Positions 44,652-53,945 of a DNA stretch of 64,000 nt are shown here, piece after piece. The notes under the pieces were generated by a model. It did no database searches and was not told the DNA's origin. It worked only from the letters and a program-made list of their open reading frames with translations. Every line of letters begins with the position of its first letter. Position 1 is the stretch's first letter. Made by a program: the position numbers and the translations under genes. The stretch comes from Paracoccaceae bacterium (GTDB lineage Bacteria; Pseudomonadota; Alphaproteobacteria; Rhodobacterales; Rhodobacteraceae). Location: NCBI GenBank assembly GCA_018222585.1, contig JAAFAB010000004.1:62001-126000 (forward strand). Direction: 5' to 3'.

Positions 44652-45818
44652 TCAATCCGCTTCGAGAACGGACAGGAAGGAAAGGATGTCGTCCTGCAGA
44701 TCGGCGACATCCTCGACGCCCACGCTGATGCGCAGGACAAGGTCTTCACCCGTCCAGGGCTGGACACTGCGGAAGGGGGCGACGGACATCGGGGCGATGA
44801 GGCTGCGCGTGCCGCCCCATGAGGCCCCGATTGCGAAGGTCGTCAGCCTGTCCAACGCGGCATTCAGCCGGTCCGAGGCGCCGGGGGCCAGCAGCACGCT
44901 GAAGACGCCCGCCGCGGCGGTGAAATCACGTTTCCAAAGCGCGTGCCCCGGGTCGCCGGGCAGCGCAGGCCACAGGACGCGGTCGACGGCCGGCGAGGCC
45001 TGCAGCAACGGGATCAGCGCCTCGGCGCCCCGGGTCGATTGCGCCATGCGCAGCGGCATCGTCTCCATGCCGCGCAGCACCAGCGCGCAATCGTCCGGAG
45101 ACACGCCGATGCCCAGCCGGCCCAGACTGCCACGCAGTTTCTCGGCCAGGGCCTCTGTCCGCAGGGTGACCGCGCCCATCAGGACGTCCGAATGCCCGGC
45201 GGCGTATTTCGTCAGCGCCTCGACGACGATGTCGAAGCCGAAGCCGATTGGCTTCAGCCCCAGGCAGGTGCCCCAGGTATTGTCGATGCCGACCAATACA
45301 CCGGCCTCCTGCGCCAGCCTCGCGACAGCGCGCAGGTCCTGCATCTCAAGTGTGGAGGAGCCCGGGGATTCACACCAGATCAGCGCGGTTTCCGGGCGCA
45401 GGCGCGACTTGAGGTCGGCAATTGAGGTTGGGTCGTAGTGTTCCGTGACGATGCCGAACCGCACCAGCTCCTCCGCGGCAAAGCTGCGCATGGCGGGATA
45501 GCAGGTGTCGGGCAGGAGCAGGTGATCGCCATGAGACAGAACTGCCAGCAGCGCAGTCGCATTGCCCCCTTGCCCTGAGGGAACGAGATAGCTGCGCGCC
45601 CCCCCGGCCAACGCGGTGATCCGCGCCGCCAGGGCGCGCGTCGTGGGGGTGCCGTAAAGGCCATAGGAGAAACCGTCGGGACCGCGTTTGGCGCGTGTGG
45701 CATATGCCTCGGCATCCTCAAAAACGATGGTCGAGGCTCTGTGGATAGTCGGGCCGAGGGCCTTGAAACCGCTCTCGTCGATCACCGGGGTGATGACACA
45801 TGTCGTTGCGTCGCGCAT
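44652..45818 (-). CDS. PLP-dependent cystathionine beta-lyase-type enzyme
   Basis: Enzyme of 388 residues in the Cys/Met metabolism PLP family (MetC-like). SGQGGNATALLAVLSHGDHLLLP is the cofactor phosphate region, LIWCESPGSSTLEMQDL contains the conserved ESPGS block, VGIDNTWGTCLGLKP holds the Asp that contacts the pyridine ring, and VEALTKYAAGHSDV carries the Schiff-base Lys. Beta-lyases of this type cleave C-S bonds of cysteine conjugates, giving thiol, pyruvate and ammonia. It is first in the operon 45818-40645 and divergent from a LysR gene. GGAGCAGC lies directly upstream. Confidence 0.9.
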   Translation of the reverse strand: MRDATTCVITPVIDESGFKALGPTIHRASTIVFEDAEAYATRAKRGPDGFSYGLYGTPTTRALAARITALAGGARSYLVPSGQGGNATALLAVLSHGDHLLLPDTCYPAMRSFAAEELVRFGIVTEHYDPTSIADLKSRLRPETALIWCESPGSSTLEMQDLRAVARLAQEAGVLVGIDNTWGTCLGLKPIGFGFDIVVEALTKYAAGHSDVLMGAVTLRTEALAEKLRGSLGRLGIGVSPDDCALVLRGMETMPLRMAQSTRGAEALIPLLQASPAVDRVLWPALPGDPGHALWKRDFTAAAGVFSVLLAPGASDRLNAALDRLTTFAIGASWGGTRSLIAPMSVAPFRSVQPWTGEDLVLRISVGVEDVADLQDDILSFLSVLEAD

Positions 45819-45865
45819 TGCTGCTCCTTTTGTCTAGGGGCAACTTGACGTGCCGAATTTATAAT

Positions 45866-45901
45866 ATCAAATACATATAAATCCATATTTGATCATCAAA
45901 T
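45866..45901. promoter_or_regulatory. palindromic operator for the divergent LysR gene (candidate)
   Basis: Three copies of the same heptamer: ATCAAATA (45866-45873) inverted with TATTTGAT (45886-45893) over a 12-nt spacer, and ATTTGAT-C-ATCAAAT (45887-45901), a near-continuous palindrome. They occupy the AT-rich 102-nt region between the lyase operon and the LysR gene. Inverted ATC-N-GAT type elements fit LysR-family binding. The repeat overlaps likely promoter elements of both genes, including TATAAT at 45860-45865. Confidence 0.6.
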
Positions 45902-45920
45902 CGTATAAGGTGAGCGTCCC

Positions 45921-46850
45921 ATGAACCTGCGCCAAGTCGAGATCTTTCACTCAGTGATGGTGCACGGCACCACGCAGAAGGCCGCGGAATCGCTGCATAT
46001 TTCGCAACCCGGCGTCAGCAAGGCACTGCAGGACCTGGAGCAATCGGTCGGGTTCGCGCTGTTCGACCGGGTCCGCAAGCGACTGCAGCCCACGGCAGAG
46101 GGCAGGTTGTTCTTTCGCGAAGTAGAGACGAACTTTGCCGCTCTTGCCAATTTACACAGCGCGGCTGGGCGTATCCGGGATTTCGGGTCAGGTCAGTTGC
46201 GGATTGCGACCTTGTCGGCCCTGTCGACCAACGTCGTGCCTGCGGCGCTGAAACGGTTCCACGATGCCAATCCTGACGTTTCGATCACATTGCAGGCGCG
46301 CATGTCCTCTACCGTGAAGGACCTGGTCCTGTCGGGGCAATGCGACCTGGGGCTGGCCGCCGACGAGATCGACACGACAGGGGTGGATGCACGTCCGTTC
46401 TCGGTCTTTCCCGCGATGATCGCGCTTCCGTCCGACGATCCACTCTGTGCGCGGGAACGCCTGGAAATCGAGGATCTGCAGGGGCGCAATTTCATCTCGC
46501 TTTCGCCCGAGGATACCTCTCGGCGTCAACTGGACACGCTGCTGGAGGAGGCCGGGGTACGCCCGAAGGTCGTGCTGGAGACGCCCTTTGCCAATACGGT
46601 CTGCTCTCTCGTGCAGGCGGGGCTGGGCCTTGGGTTGATCAACCCGTTGTCGGCAGCCCCGTTTCTGGGTCGCGGGGTCACCTTGCGGCCATTTGGTGCC
46701 CGGGTCGAATTTCGGACGCTTCTGGTCCTGCCTGCCGGCTTGCCGGTGGCGCGCAAGGTCAGCGATTGCATCGCGATCCTAGAAGATGAGGCTAGGCGGC
46801 AAAATGCACGCAACGGGCTGGATAAAGTTGGCCCTGCTGCGGGCGGATAG
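45921..46850 (+). CDS. LysR-family transcriptional regulator
   Basis: Regulator of 309 residues. N-terminal winged helix with TTQKAAESLHISQPGVSKALQDLE, then a LysR_substrate-type effector domain (SGQLRIATLSALSTNVVPAAL; DLVLSGQCDLGLAADEID). It is divergently transcribed from the lyase/importer/deacylase operon and is its likely regulator through the palindromes at 45866-45901. The effector may be an amino-acid conjugate. AAGGTGAG precedes the ATG. Confidence 0.92.
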   Translation: MNLRQVEIFHSVMVHGTTQKAAESLHISQPGVSKALQDLEQSVGFALFDRVRKRLQPTAEGRLFFREVETNFAALANLHSAAGRIRDFGSGQLRIATLSALSTNVVPAALKRFHDANPDVSITLQARMSSTVKDLVLSGQCDLGLAADEIDTTGVDARPFSVFPAMIALPSDDPLCARERLEIEDLQGRNFISLSPEDTSRRQLDTLLEEAGVRPKVVLETPFANTVCSLVQAGLGLGLINPLSAAPFLGRGVTLRPFGARVEFRTLLVLPAGLPVARKVSDCIAILEDEARRQNARNGLDKVGPAAGG

Positions 46851-47382
46851 CACAGGCTGCAACCAACACCCCCAGACGTTGGTATCTTCAAGTCTGGACG
46901 GGGACCGATCTCATCATGCGAAAGCTACGCAGCATGGGGTTCGATCTGTTGGGGTTCGCGAGGTGGCGCACTTTCACTCCTCTACCTGCCCTGAGCGCGA
47001 GCAACTGTGGTGGGGGCGCAACCTCCATCCGGCGGCTCGGTGCCGGGTGCAGTTGTTCGCTCCACATGGTGTGCATGACAGCTTCGGGTTGCGGGCGATG
47101 GAGCATATGGAGCGAGCCTGCGCGTCCCGCTTCGCCACATGCGCAGTTCGAGCGCAAAGTTGTTGATTGATGCGGAATGGGAAAACGGCCGCTTGCAGCC
47201 TTTCCACGACATTCTTGCCGGGCGCAGCATGACGCCAAGTACCGACACGAAGGGCGGAAACCGGACCTTCGCTGCGGGAGATAAGACGTTAGGCGCCCTC
47301 ATCGAAAGCGGACATTGAACCACAACGTTCGTATTCGATATTTTGGCGAAGGCAGTAGTCAAACGAAGCGACTAGTGGCTAT
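46851..47382 (+). other. 532-nt gene-poor stretch
   Basis: No convincing gene is seen on either strand; the open frames are short, overlap one another and lack recognisable protein character. It marks the beginning of a decayed accessory region (broken gene at 47383, insertion sequence at 48830). Sequence near 47200-47300 has a mosaic, low-similarity look that could be a remnant of mobile DNA, but no element is named. Confidence 0.4.
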
Positions 47383-48721
47383 ATGTGGCTGATGAAAGAT
47401 GAGCAGCCGCAAAATAATGAGCAGAGTATGGCCGAGGGTGTACCAGCCCCTGAGAAAAAACCTGTGCCTAAGTGGAAGCACCGGGCACGCAAGATGGTTT
47501 GGCCGCTCCACGCCCGCTATCCGAACGTCATCCCCAACCCCCATGGCGAAGACAAAACCTACTACCGGGATCGCGATGCAGAAACCAACGCAAAGTCAGC
47601 GCTTGATGAAGGTGTTTCGCTCCGCCTCGGCTGTATCATGGTCAGTGAGATTTTTGGCCCGAATGAGATCGAGACTTTATACGACGGTCTTGAGAAGATT
47701 GGCTGGGACAGAGAAAGAACACCTGTTCGCGATGACTCGAATATCGAATGGCTCAAAAAGCAACGTCTCTAGGGCAGAGAAGGTCGTATGCCGCTCGGCT
47801 GGATACATCGGCCTGAAGAAGCCAAGAAATTTTTTGGCGTTCGGTACACAGCGAATTTCCCGAAGCAGTTCTCATCTCTTCTGGTCACTATTTCGCAGTT
47901 AACACCTTCAACGACCTGCTTGAGTGTGGGATTTGTTCTAACTGACGGGGCTGCGCTCGAATATTCAAACGCGATTAACGAGCCCGCAAAGATCACCCGT
48001 GTTCCAAAGCGCCGCTCTAGGGCGTACTCGATCATGGGCGTAGAGCACGTGAAAGAAGAGCGTGTCCGGCGCATAAGGCAAAAATATCGAAACATTGGTA
48101 TCGAATGGTTGTCGAAGAACTTCCCCGGGTTCTTCAGCTCGCATTGCGTAAGCAGCCAGTTTCCAACGGCAGAATTTCTTTCATTGGAACAATTTACGCC
48201 ATTCGACAAAGACACCCCCAGAGACAGGGGTTGGGAACATTGGTCGCGCTAGATACGCGCTAGCGGCCTATCTTCGTGAGGTGCTTCGAAGCCTCAAGGA
48301 AACTCGTCAGTCATTGTCGGCGCGTTCGAACGCGCGTCGTTCCACAAGTGAGGTCGAGAAGATTAGTGAGTTCTTCAGACGATCTATCGGCGTACCATCT
48401 ATCGCGCGCGAAGTTTTGGCACTCTCCGAGAACGATGCATCGTTCCGGTGGAACGCCACTGGTTTTACGCAGCAAAGTCATCGGGATGAAGAAAAGCCAT
48501 ATGAAATTAAAGAAGGTCTGAAATCGTTTCTTGGGCGGCTCTCGCGACAGCTTCTTGAAGAAGATCAGGACACCCGTGAATTCCTAAACCAGCTTTCTTC
48601 CGCTTTGGGCACCAAGGAAAGCATCGCGGCGCAGCAACGCATGGAAGGGGTTGCCTTACTCGCATTGGTTGTAGCTGTGATTTCGATGGTTGTTGCGATC
48701 TACACAGCGTTAAACACATGA
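47383..48721 (+). pseudogene. hypothetical protein gene broken by a stop codon and a frameshift
   Basis: Three consecutive pieces look like one former gene of about 445 codons. Piece one (47383-47772) ends at TAG, and the same frame resumes 15 nt later as MPLGWIHRPEEAKKFFG up to 48252. Protein then continues in the next frame as VGNIGRARYALAAYLREVLR and runs to 48721, ending in a single transmembrane helix (VALLALVVAVISMVVAIYTA). The shift (one extra base) probably lies in the C5 or G4 run at 48215-48230. Composition is poorer in GC than neighbours. Function unknown. Alternatively, some pieces are separate small genes. Confidence 0.55.
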
Positions 48722-48829
48722 AGATTTCCAGTCGAGAACGGAGCCACTTTTCGACCAGTCTATGTACTGTCTGCTTTGGTGAAGCTGCTCCGCGGCGTCG
48801 ATCGCTGCGTTGAATGTCCGTTATAGGTC
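48722..48829 (+). other. 108-nt spacer between broken gene and insertion sequence
   Basis: No feature recognised. The left flank next to the element reads TTATAGGTC and the right flank GGCCGGATC; these do not form a convincing target duplication. Confidence 0.4.
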
Positions 48830-50483
48830 GAGGCTGTGCGTAAACGCTCCGCCACGGGCAGTCGGCTGCTGGTTGGCCGCGCGGCTCGCTTTCAGCGTGC
48901 TCCGACACTCTTTTCGCGCGTGGCGGCGTGGTGATCCTTTTCAGGCAAGGCGTGGCGTCTGCGCTTGAGGCGCGGCAGCCCCCGATCAGGCGGCAATGGC
49001 CCGCATCAGGCCCCGAATGCCGATCAATGCGACCACCCGCTTGATGTTGTAGGCCAGGACATTCAGCGCCATCTCGGTGCCGACGTTCTTCAGCCTCCGC
49101 GTCAGGAAATGGGTGTGCCCCATCCAGGCCTTGAGCGTGCCGAACGGGTGCTCGACCGTGCAGCGGCGCAGGGTCATCGGATCGGCCTCCCCGCCCAGTC
49201 TTTTGCGCATCGCATCGACCAGGTGCTCATGCTCCCAGCGAGTGATCCGGCGTTCCTTGCCACTGGTGCAGCGGTGACGAACCGGACAGCTCTGGCATTC
49301 ATTGGTCCAGTAGAGGCCGACCCGGAGCCCGTCCTCCTCGCGCATGTAGCGGTAGGCCAGCTCTTCGCCCGCCGGGCAGAGATAGGCATCTCGGGCCGGG
49401 TCGTATGCGAAGTCGGCCTTCACATACATGCCCCCGGCCCGGCTGCCCGATGTCTCGGGGCGCGGCACGGTCGTGGTGATCCCAGCCTGATGGCAGGCCA
49501 GGATTTGAGACCCGCTGAAGTATCCCTTGTCAGCGATGGCGTGCAGGTCATCGCGCCGAAGAGCCTTCCTGGCTGCCGCCGCCATCGGGCTCAGCTGGTC
49601 GCGGTCGAAGCTTTGATTGGTCTCGTCATGCGCCACGATCAGATGCGTCTCGGTATCGACCGCGGTCTGGACGTTGTAGCCGACCATGCCGCTGTGCCGG
49701 GCGCTGGTCGCCATGGCGCGGGCATCGGGGTCGGTCAGGGAGATCTGCCCATCAGGCGCATCGGTCAGGGCCTGTTCCATTGCCTTCAGACGCGCGATCT
49801 CCTGCCGGATACGACCGTAGCGGCGAGCAAGATGGGCGACCTTGTCAGCCCGGGCTTCACCCTCTTCCTGGCGGTCGATACGGGCCATGTCATCGACATA
49901 CCGCGAGACATCGGCCTCCAGATGGGCCAGGCGGCTGGCGATCTAGTTCTTCGTGACGTTCCTGTCGCGATTGTTCACCGCCTTGAACTTGCTGCCGTCG
50001 ATGGCCACGCAATCGCCCTTCAGCACCCCTATCCGCCGGCACAGTTCCACGAACTGTGCGCAGGTCCTGCGGATCGCCACCCCGTTATCGCGCCGGAAAT
50101 CGGCGATGGTCTTGTGGTCGGGCACCAGGCGGCCGGTCAGCCACATCAGCTCGACATTGCGACCCGCCTCACGCTCCAGGCGACGGCTGGACGGGATACG
50201 GTTCAGATAGCCGTAGATGAAGAGCTTCAGCAGAACAGCCGGATGGTAACCCGGGCGACCGGTTCTGGCGGGCACAGACCGCTCAAAGCCAAGCGCCGGA
50301 AGATCAAGCTCCTCGACAAAGAGGTCGACGACACGGACCAGGTGGTCCTCACCAATCCAGTCCTCCAGACGATCAGGGAAAAGCGTGACCTGTTCGCGGT
50401 CGATGCCATCGATGAAACCCGCCATTCCTGTCTCCCGCTGCCTCGCGGAAGCTTGCCACGGAACAGCGGTTTCACACAGCCTC
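48830..50483 (-). mobile_element. IS1182-type insertion sequence (about 1.65 kb)
   Basis: Imperfect terminal inverted repeats bound the element: GAGGCTGTGCGTAAACGCT (48830-48848) and, at the other end, the complement of GAGGCTGTGTGAAACCGCT (50465-50483), 16 of 19 matching. The single gene inside is a transposase on the minus strand. GAGGCTGTG... termini and the transposase type point to the IS1182 family. No clear target duplication is visible (GGTC versus GGCC), so the copy may be old or its ends slightly off. Confidence 0.75.
48986..50425 (-). pseudogene. IS1182-family transposase with an internal amber codon
   Basis: Reading from ATG 50425 the protein starts MAGFIDGIDREQVTLFPDRL, a normal transposase N-terminus, and contains the DDE-associated VAIDGSKFKAVNNRDRN. 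A TAG at 49943-49945 follows VTKN, after which the same frame continues IASRLAHLEADVSRY and on to the end (YNVQTAVD, ADKGYFSG, and a C-terminal WEHEHLVDAMRKRLGG with EHPFGTLKAWMGH). The normal residue is probably Lys (AAG to TAG). The copy is therefore probably inactive unless complemented. Length without the stop is 479 codons. Confidence 0.85.
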
Positions 50484-50520
50484 GGCCGGATCAGGGCAGT
50501 CCATGCCGGCGCGCCCCCCT

Positions 50521-52302
50521 TCACATCGGAAAGAACACCGGGATCAACAGGACCGCGGCCAGGCCCACAATGATGTTCATCGGGATCCCGATCCGCAGAA
50601 AGTCGGCAAAGCGGTAGTTCCCGGCCCCGTAGACCAGCGTGTTTGTCTGGTATCCGATCGGCGTGGCAAAGCTTGCGCTGGCCGAGAACATGACCGCGAC
50701 CACGAAGGCCTTTGGGTCGACACCAAGCTGTGCGGCCAGCGAGATGACGATCGGAGTGAAGATCACGGCGACCGCGTTGTTGGTCACCGTCTCGGTCAGG
50801 ATGGACCCGACGGTGTAGATCGCGACCAGCGTCACGAAGGGCGGAAGGCCCTGCAGCCAGGGCGCCAGAGCGCCCACGATCAGCTCGACTGCTCCGGTCT
50901 GCTCCAGCCCCGCCCCGACGATCAGCATGGCGAAGATCAGGATCAGGATCGAGGCGTCGATCGAACTCCAGGCCTCGTCGTTGTCGATGCAGCGCAGGAG
51001 CAGCATCGCGGCCACGCCGACAAGGGCCAACAGGCCGATGGGCATCACGTCGAAGGCGGCCAGGCCCACGATTGCCATCAATGTCATTACCGCGATCGGG
51101 GCCTGCCGGCGACGGTAGGCGCGCCCGCTCGGGGCGTTGACCGAAACGACATCGCCTGACTTGGCCAGCTCCTCGAAGCCTTCGGAGGTGCCTTCCAGCA
51201 GCAGCTTGTCCGCCGGGCGCAGGCGCACGCTGGACAGGTCCGCCCCCGCGATGTGGCCCGGGCGGAAGGCCCCCAGCACCCGGATGCCGGCGCGTCGGCC
51301 CAGGGCCAGATCTGCGATGCGCACGCCGGAGCTGCGACGTGTCGGCGTGACGACCACCTCGACCACGCGGACCTGCGCCTCTGGGTCCAGTTCGATCGAC
51401 CGGCGCAGGCCTGCACGCAGGCCAGTCTGTTCGGCCAGGGTCAGCAGCTCCGAGGTCCCGGTCTGGACGATCACCGCATCGCCCTTGCCCACGACCAGGT
51501 TGTCGACATCCCCCCGCACGATCTTGGCGCCCTGACGGACACCGGTGACGCGGACGCCCGCGCGTTGGAAGTCCGCGATCTGGGCCAGGGTCTTGCCGAG
51601 GTGCGGATAGTCCTGCTGCAGTGTCACCTCCGAGAGATAAATCGTCTCGGGCGCCTCGCCGGTTTCCTTCGTCGCACGATCCGGCAGCAGGTAGCGGCCC
51701 AGGATCATCATGGAGACCCCGCCGACCAGCGCCACGCCGATCCCGACGGGGGCGATCTCGAAGATCGAGAAGGGGGCCAGTCCGGACTCGCGGGCGACCC
51801 CATCCACCAGGATGTTGGTCGAGGTCCCGATCAGCGTGCAAGTGCCGCCCAGGATCGCGGCGTAGGACAAGGGGATCAACAGCCGTGTCGGGGCCAGCTG
51901 AAGGCTGTCCGCCAGCCGGATCACCACCGGGATCAGAACCAGCACGACCGGGGTGTTGTTCATGAAGGCCGAGGCCACGATCGTCGCGCCGACAAAGACC
52001 ACGATGGCCACCACCGGGCGCGACTTGGCGCGATCGACCAGGACGTTTGCCAGCGCGTCCAGCACGCCGGTGCGCACCAGAGCCCCCGAGACCACGAACA
52101 TCGCCGCAATCGTGATCGGCGCCGAGCTGGAGAAGACGTTCATCACCTGATCGCCATTCACCAGGCCCAGCACGATGAACAGGGCCGCCCCGCCGGCTGC
52201 GGTGACGTCGGGGGGATATTTCTCGATGGTGAAGGCGACGAAGAGAAGGACGAGAAGCACGATCGCGAGTACCGCCGCGTCGATGCCCAGAAACTCTGCC
52301 AT
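50521..52302 (-). CDS. SLC13/DASS-family transporter with TrkA-C domains
   Basis: Inner-membrane transporter of 593 residues. Two membrane halves (residues about 1-190 and 400-593) flank two TrkA_C-type cytoplasmic domains (about 210-370; GKTLAQIADFQRAGVRVTGV and GVRIADLALGRRAGIRVLGA). SAFMNNTPVVLVLIPVVIRL and SILTETVTNNAVAVIFTPIV are the two matched helix-hairpin signatures of the DASS family with NTP/NNA motifs. Typical substrates are dicarboxylates, citrate or sulfate; the TrkA-C insertion is common in SLC13-like bacterial members. Start ATG 52302 has a weak GGAAAAG upstream. The IS lies 40 nt past its stop. Confidence 0.9.
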   Translation of the reverse strand: MAEFLGIDAAVLAIVLLVLLFVAFTIEKYPPDVTAAGGAALFIVLGLVNGDQVMNVFSSSAPITIAAMFVVSGALVRTGVLDALANVLVDRAKSRPVVAIVVFVGATIVASAFMNNTPVVLVLIPVVIRLADSLQLAPTRLLIPLSYAAILGGTCTLIGTSTNILVDGVARESGLAPFSIFEIAPVGIGVALVGGVSMMILGRYLLPDRATKETGEAPETIYLSEVTLQQDYPHLGKTLAQIADFQRAGVRVTGVRQGAKIVRGDVDNLVVGKGDAVIVQTGTSELLTLAEQTGLRAGLRRSIELDPEAQVRVVEVVVTPTRRSSGVRIADLALGRRAGIRVLGAFRPGHIAGADLSSVRLRPADKLLLEGTSEGFEELAKSGDVVSVNAPSGRAYRRRQAPIAVMTLMAIVGLAAFDVMPIGLLALVGVAAMLLLRCIDNDEAWSSIDASILILIFAMLIVGAGLEQTGAVELIVGALAPWLQGLPPFVTLVAIYTVGSILTETVTNNAVAVIFTPIVISLAAQLGVDPKAFVVAVMFSASASFATPIGYQTNTLVYGAGNYRFADFLRIGIPMNIIVGLAAVLLIPVFFPM

Positions 52303-52653
52303 TTTTCTTTTCCGAGTCAGGGAAGTCCTGAGAGGAGAACTGTCACATAGGCAAAAAGGTTTGGCTAAGAAAGTTCTTGTCGCCTCATCGGCGACTGGCG
52401 GAACTTTGCTCGCAGGTAGCTTGAGGAAAGCTCACACTGGGGGTTTTGGGTTGGTTGCAGTCGCGCAGCAGCGGTGAAACCGCGCTTGGACCGAACACCC
52501 AAGGCACATGCGGAGCCGCCCGTCGGAGACTGCCCGGCCAACGCTTCGGCATTGGGCCCAGGAGTGTGAAACCCGTCAGGAAGAAAGGGTGAACCTGTGA
52601 CCCAACACTGTGACCTAGTGTTCAAGCGAACCGTGCAGGTCCGGTTAAGTCAT
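52303..52653 (-). other. 351-nt leader region between tRNA-Leu and the SLC13 gene
   Basis: No gene visible. It is upstream of the SLC13 gene and downstream of the tRNA on the same (minus) strand. It holds the hairpin annotated at 52370-52407. Confidence 0.5.
52370..52407 (-). promoter_or_regulatory. nested hairpin downstream of tRNA-Leu / in SLC13 leader
   Basis: Outer stem AAAGTTC (52370-52376) with GAACTTT (52401-52407), and inner stem GTCGCC (52379-52384) with GGCGAC (52390-52395) over a 5-nt loop. On the minus strand it is followed by CTTAG, so it could terminate the tRNA transcript or be a structured leader 68 nt before the SLC13 start. Confidence 0.45.
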
Positions 52654-52737
52654 TGGTACCCAAGGTCGGACTCGAACCGACACGCCTTGCGGCGGGGGAT
52701 TTTGAATCCCCTGCGTCTACCATTCCGCCACTTGGGC
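52654..52737 (-). tRNA. tRNA-Leu (anticodon CAA)
   Basis: Transcript starts GCCCAAGTGGCGGAATGG and ends with encoded CCA. The anticodon stem-loop is GGGGA-TTCAAAA-TCCCC (anticodon CAA at 52702-52704). A long variable arm (CCGCCGCAAGGCG) and T-arm GTCGGTTCGAGTCCGAC are typical of tRNA-Leu. Acceptor stem GCCCAAG pairs with CTTGGGT (one G-U pair), discriminator A. The total is 84 nt. Confidence 0.96.
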
Positions 52738-52982
52738 CCGAACGCCTGGTTTCGGATCTCCCATGTAGCGAGCGCGGCGGGCAGCGTCCAGAGAAAACCT
52801 TGACCCGTCGAGGCTCTGACCCTTGGAAATCCGACCTATGGAACGTCGTGTCGGAGGCGGGGAGAGGGCCGCCCGGGACGGATGGGGTTCGAGGCGCCGC
52901 ATGGCCCGCTCGGCCGGGCGCGCGGGACTCGACCCGCCCGCCCCGGGCGGACTAGGCTGGACTGCGCCAGCAAGGAGGTGAC

Positions 52983-53945
52983 ATGACGCGACATGGCTAC
53001 GAGACGGGGCGGCTGAACCTGCCCTTCGTGGGGATCTGCACCTTCGGCAAGTATCCCCTGGTCGAGGACTGGGACGCGATCGATGCCGATGTGGCGATCC
53101 TCGGCGCCCCCTTCGATGCGGGTACCCAGTGGCGGGCAGGGGCCCGTATGGGGCCGCGTGGCCTGCGCGAAGCCTCGACGCTCTTCGCCTTCGGCCATGC
53201 GGGCGCCTATGATCACGAGGATGACGTGACCTATCTCGACCCGGCGCATGTGTCGGTCGTCGATATCGGCGATGCCGACATCATCCACACCGACACCATG
53301 CGCAGCCACGAGAACATCGAGCACGGCGTGCGCAGGATCCTCGCGGCGGGCGCGCTGCCGGTGGTCATCGGCGGCGATCATTCGGTCAACATCCCCTGCA
53401 TCAACGCCTTCGAGGGCCAGGAGCCCTTCCACCTGGTGCAGATCGATGCCCATCTCGATTTCGTCGACGAGCGCCACGGCGTCCGCTACGGCCATGGCAA
53501 TCCGATGCGGCGGGCGGCCGAAAAAGCCTATGTCAGCGGTCTGACCCAGATCGGGATTCGCAACGTCAGTTCGACCTCGCGTGAGGGCTACGAGGCGGCG
53601 CGGGCCATGGGGTCGGATATCCTCTCGGTCCGCCAAGCGCGCAGCCTCGGCACCGAGGCGCTGCTGCGCCGCATTCCCGAGGGCGCGCGGGTCTACCTGA
53701 CGATCGACATCGACGCTTTCGACCCCTCCATCGCGCCGGGCACGGGAACGCCCAGTCATGGCGGTTTTCTCTACTACGAGGTGCTCGAACTGCTCGACGG
53801 GCTGGCGCGGCGCAACGAGGTGGTGGGCGTGGACCTGGTGGAGGTGGCGCCGGATTACGATCCGACCGGCAGCACCTCGATCCTGGGGGCGCAGCTGCTA
53901 CTGAACCTGATCGGCCGGATTGCACATTACCGGCAGGACGGCTGA
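52983..53945 (+). CDS. agmatinase/ureohydrolase-family enzyme
   Basis: Manganese ureohydrolase of 320 residues. Metal-binding motifs are intact: GGDHSVNIP, QIDAHLDFVDERHG and TIDIDAFDPSIAPGTGTPSHGG, with VDLVEVAPDYDPTGST at the end. Such enzymes hydrolyse agmatine, arginine or guanidino acids to urea and an amine; the exact substrate is not fixed by these motifs. An excellent AAGGAGG lies 4 nt before the ATG. No polyamine genes are adjacent. Confidence 0.9.
   Translation: MTRHGYETGRLNLPFVGICTFGKYPLVEDWDAIDADVAILGAPFDAGTQWRAGARMGPRGLREASTLFAFGHAGAYDHEDDVTYLDPAHVSVVDIGDADIIHTDTMRSHENIEHGVRRILAAGALPVVIGGDHSVNIPCINAFEGQEPFHLVQIDAHLDFVDERHGVRYGHGNPMRRAAEKAYVSGLTQIGIRNVSSTSREGYEAARAMGSDILSVRQARSLGTEALLRRIPEGARVYLTIDIDAFDPSIAPGTGTPSHGGFLYYEVLELLDGLARRNEVVGVDLVEVAPDYDPTGSTSILGAQLLLNLIGRIAHYRQDG

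Noticed and set aside
49943-49945. Possible recoding (amber read-through) of the transposase
   Set aside because: A single TAG at a Lys-like position is better explained by an AAG-to-TAG mutation; there is no read-through context or pyrrolysine gene set.
48826-50487. Target-site duplication flanking the IS
   Set aside because: GGTC and GGCC differ and further bases do not match.
49943-51841. 632-residue open frame spanning the transposase start and the SLC13 gene
   Set aside because: Its C-terminal third is the genuine transposase N-terminus (from ATG 50425); the rest is a frame shadow of the SLC13 gene.
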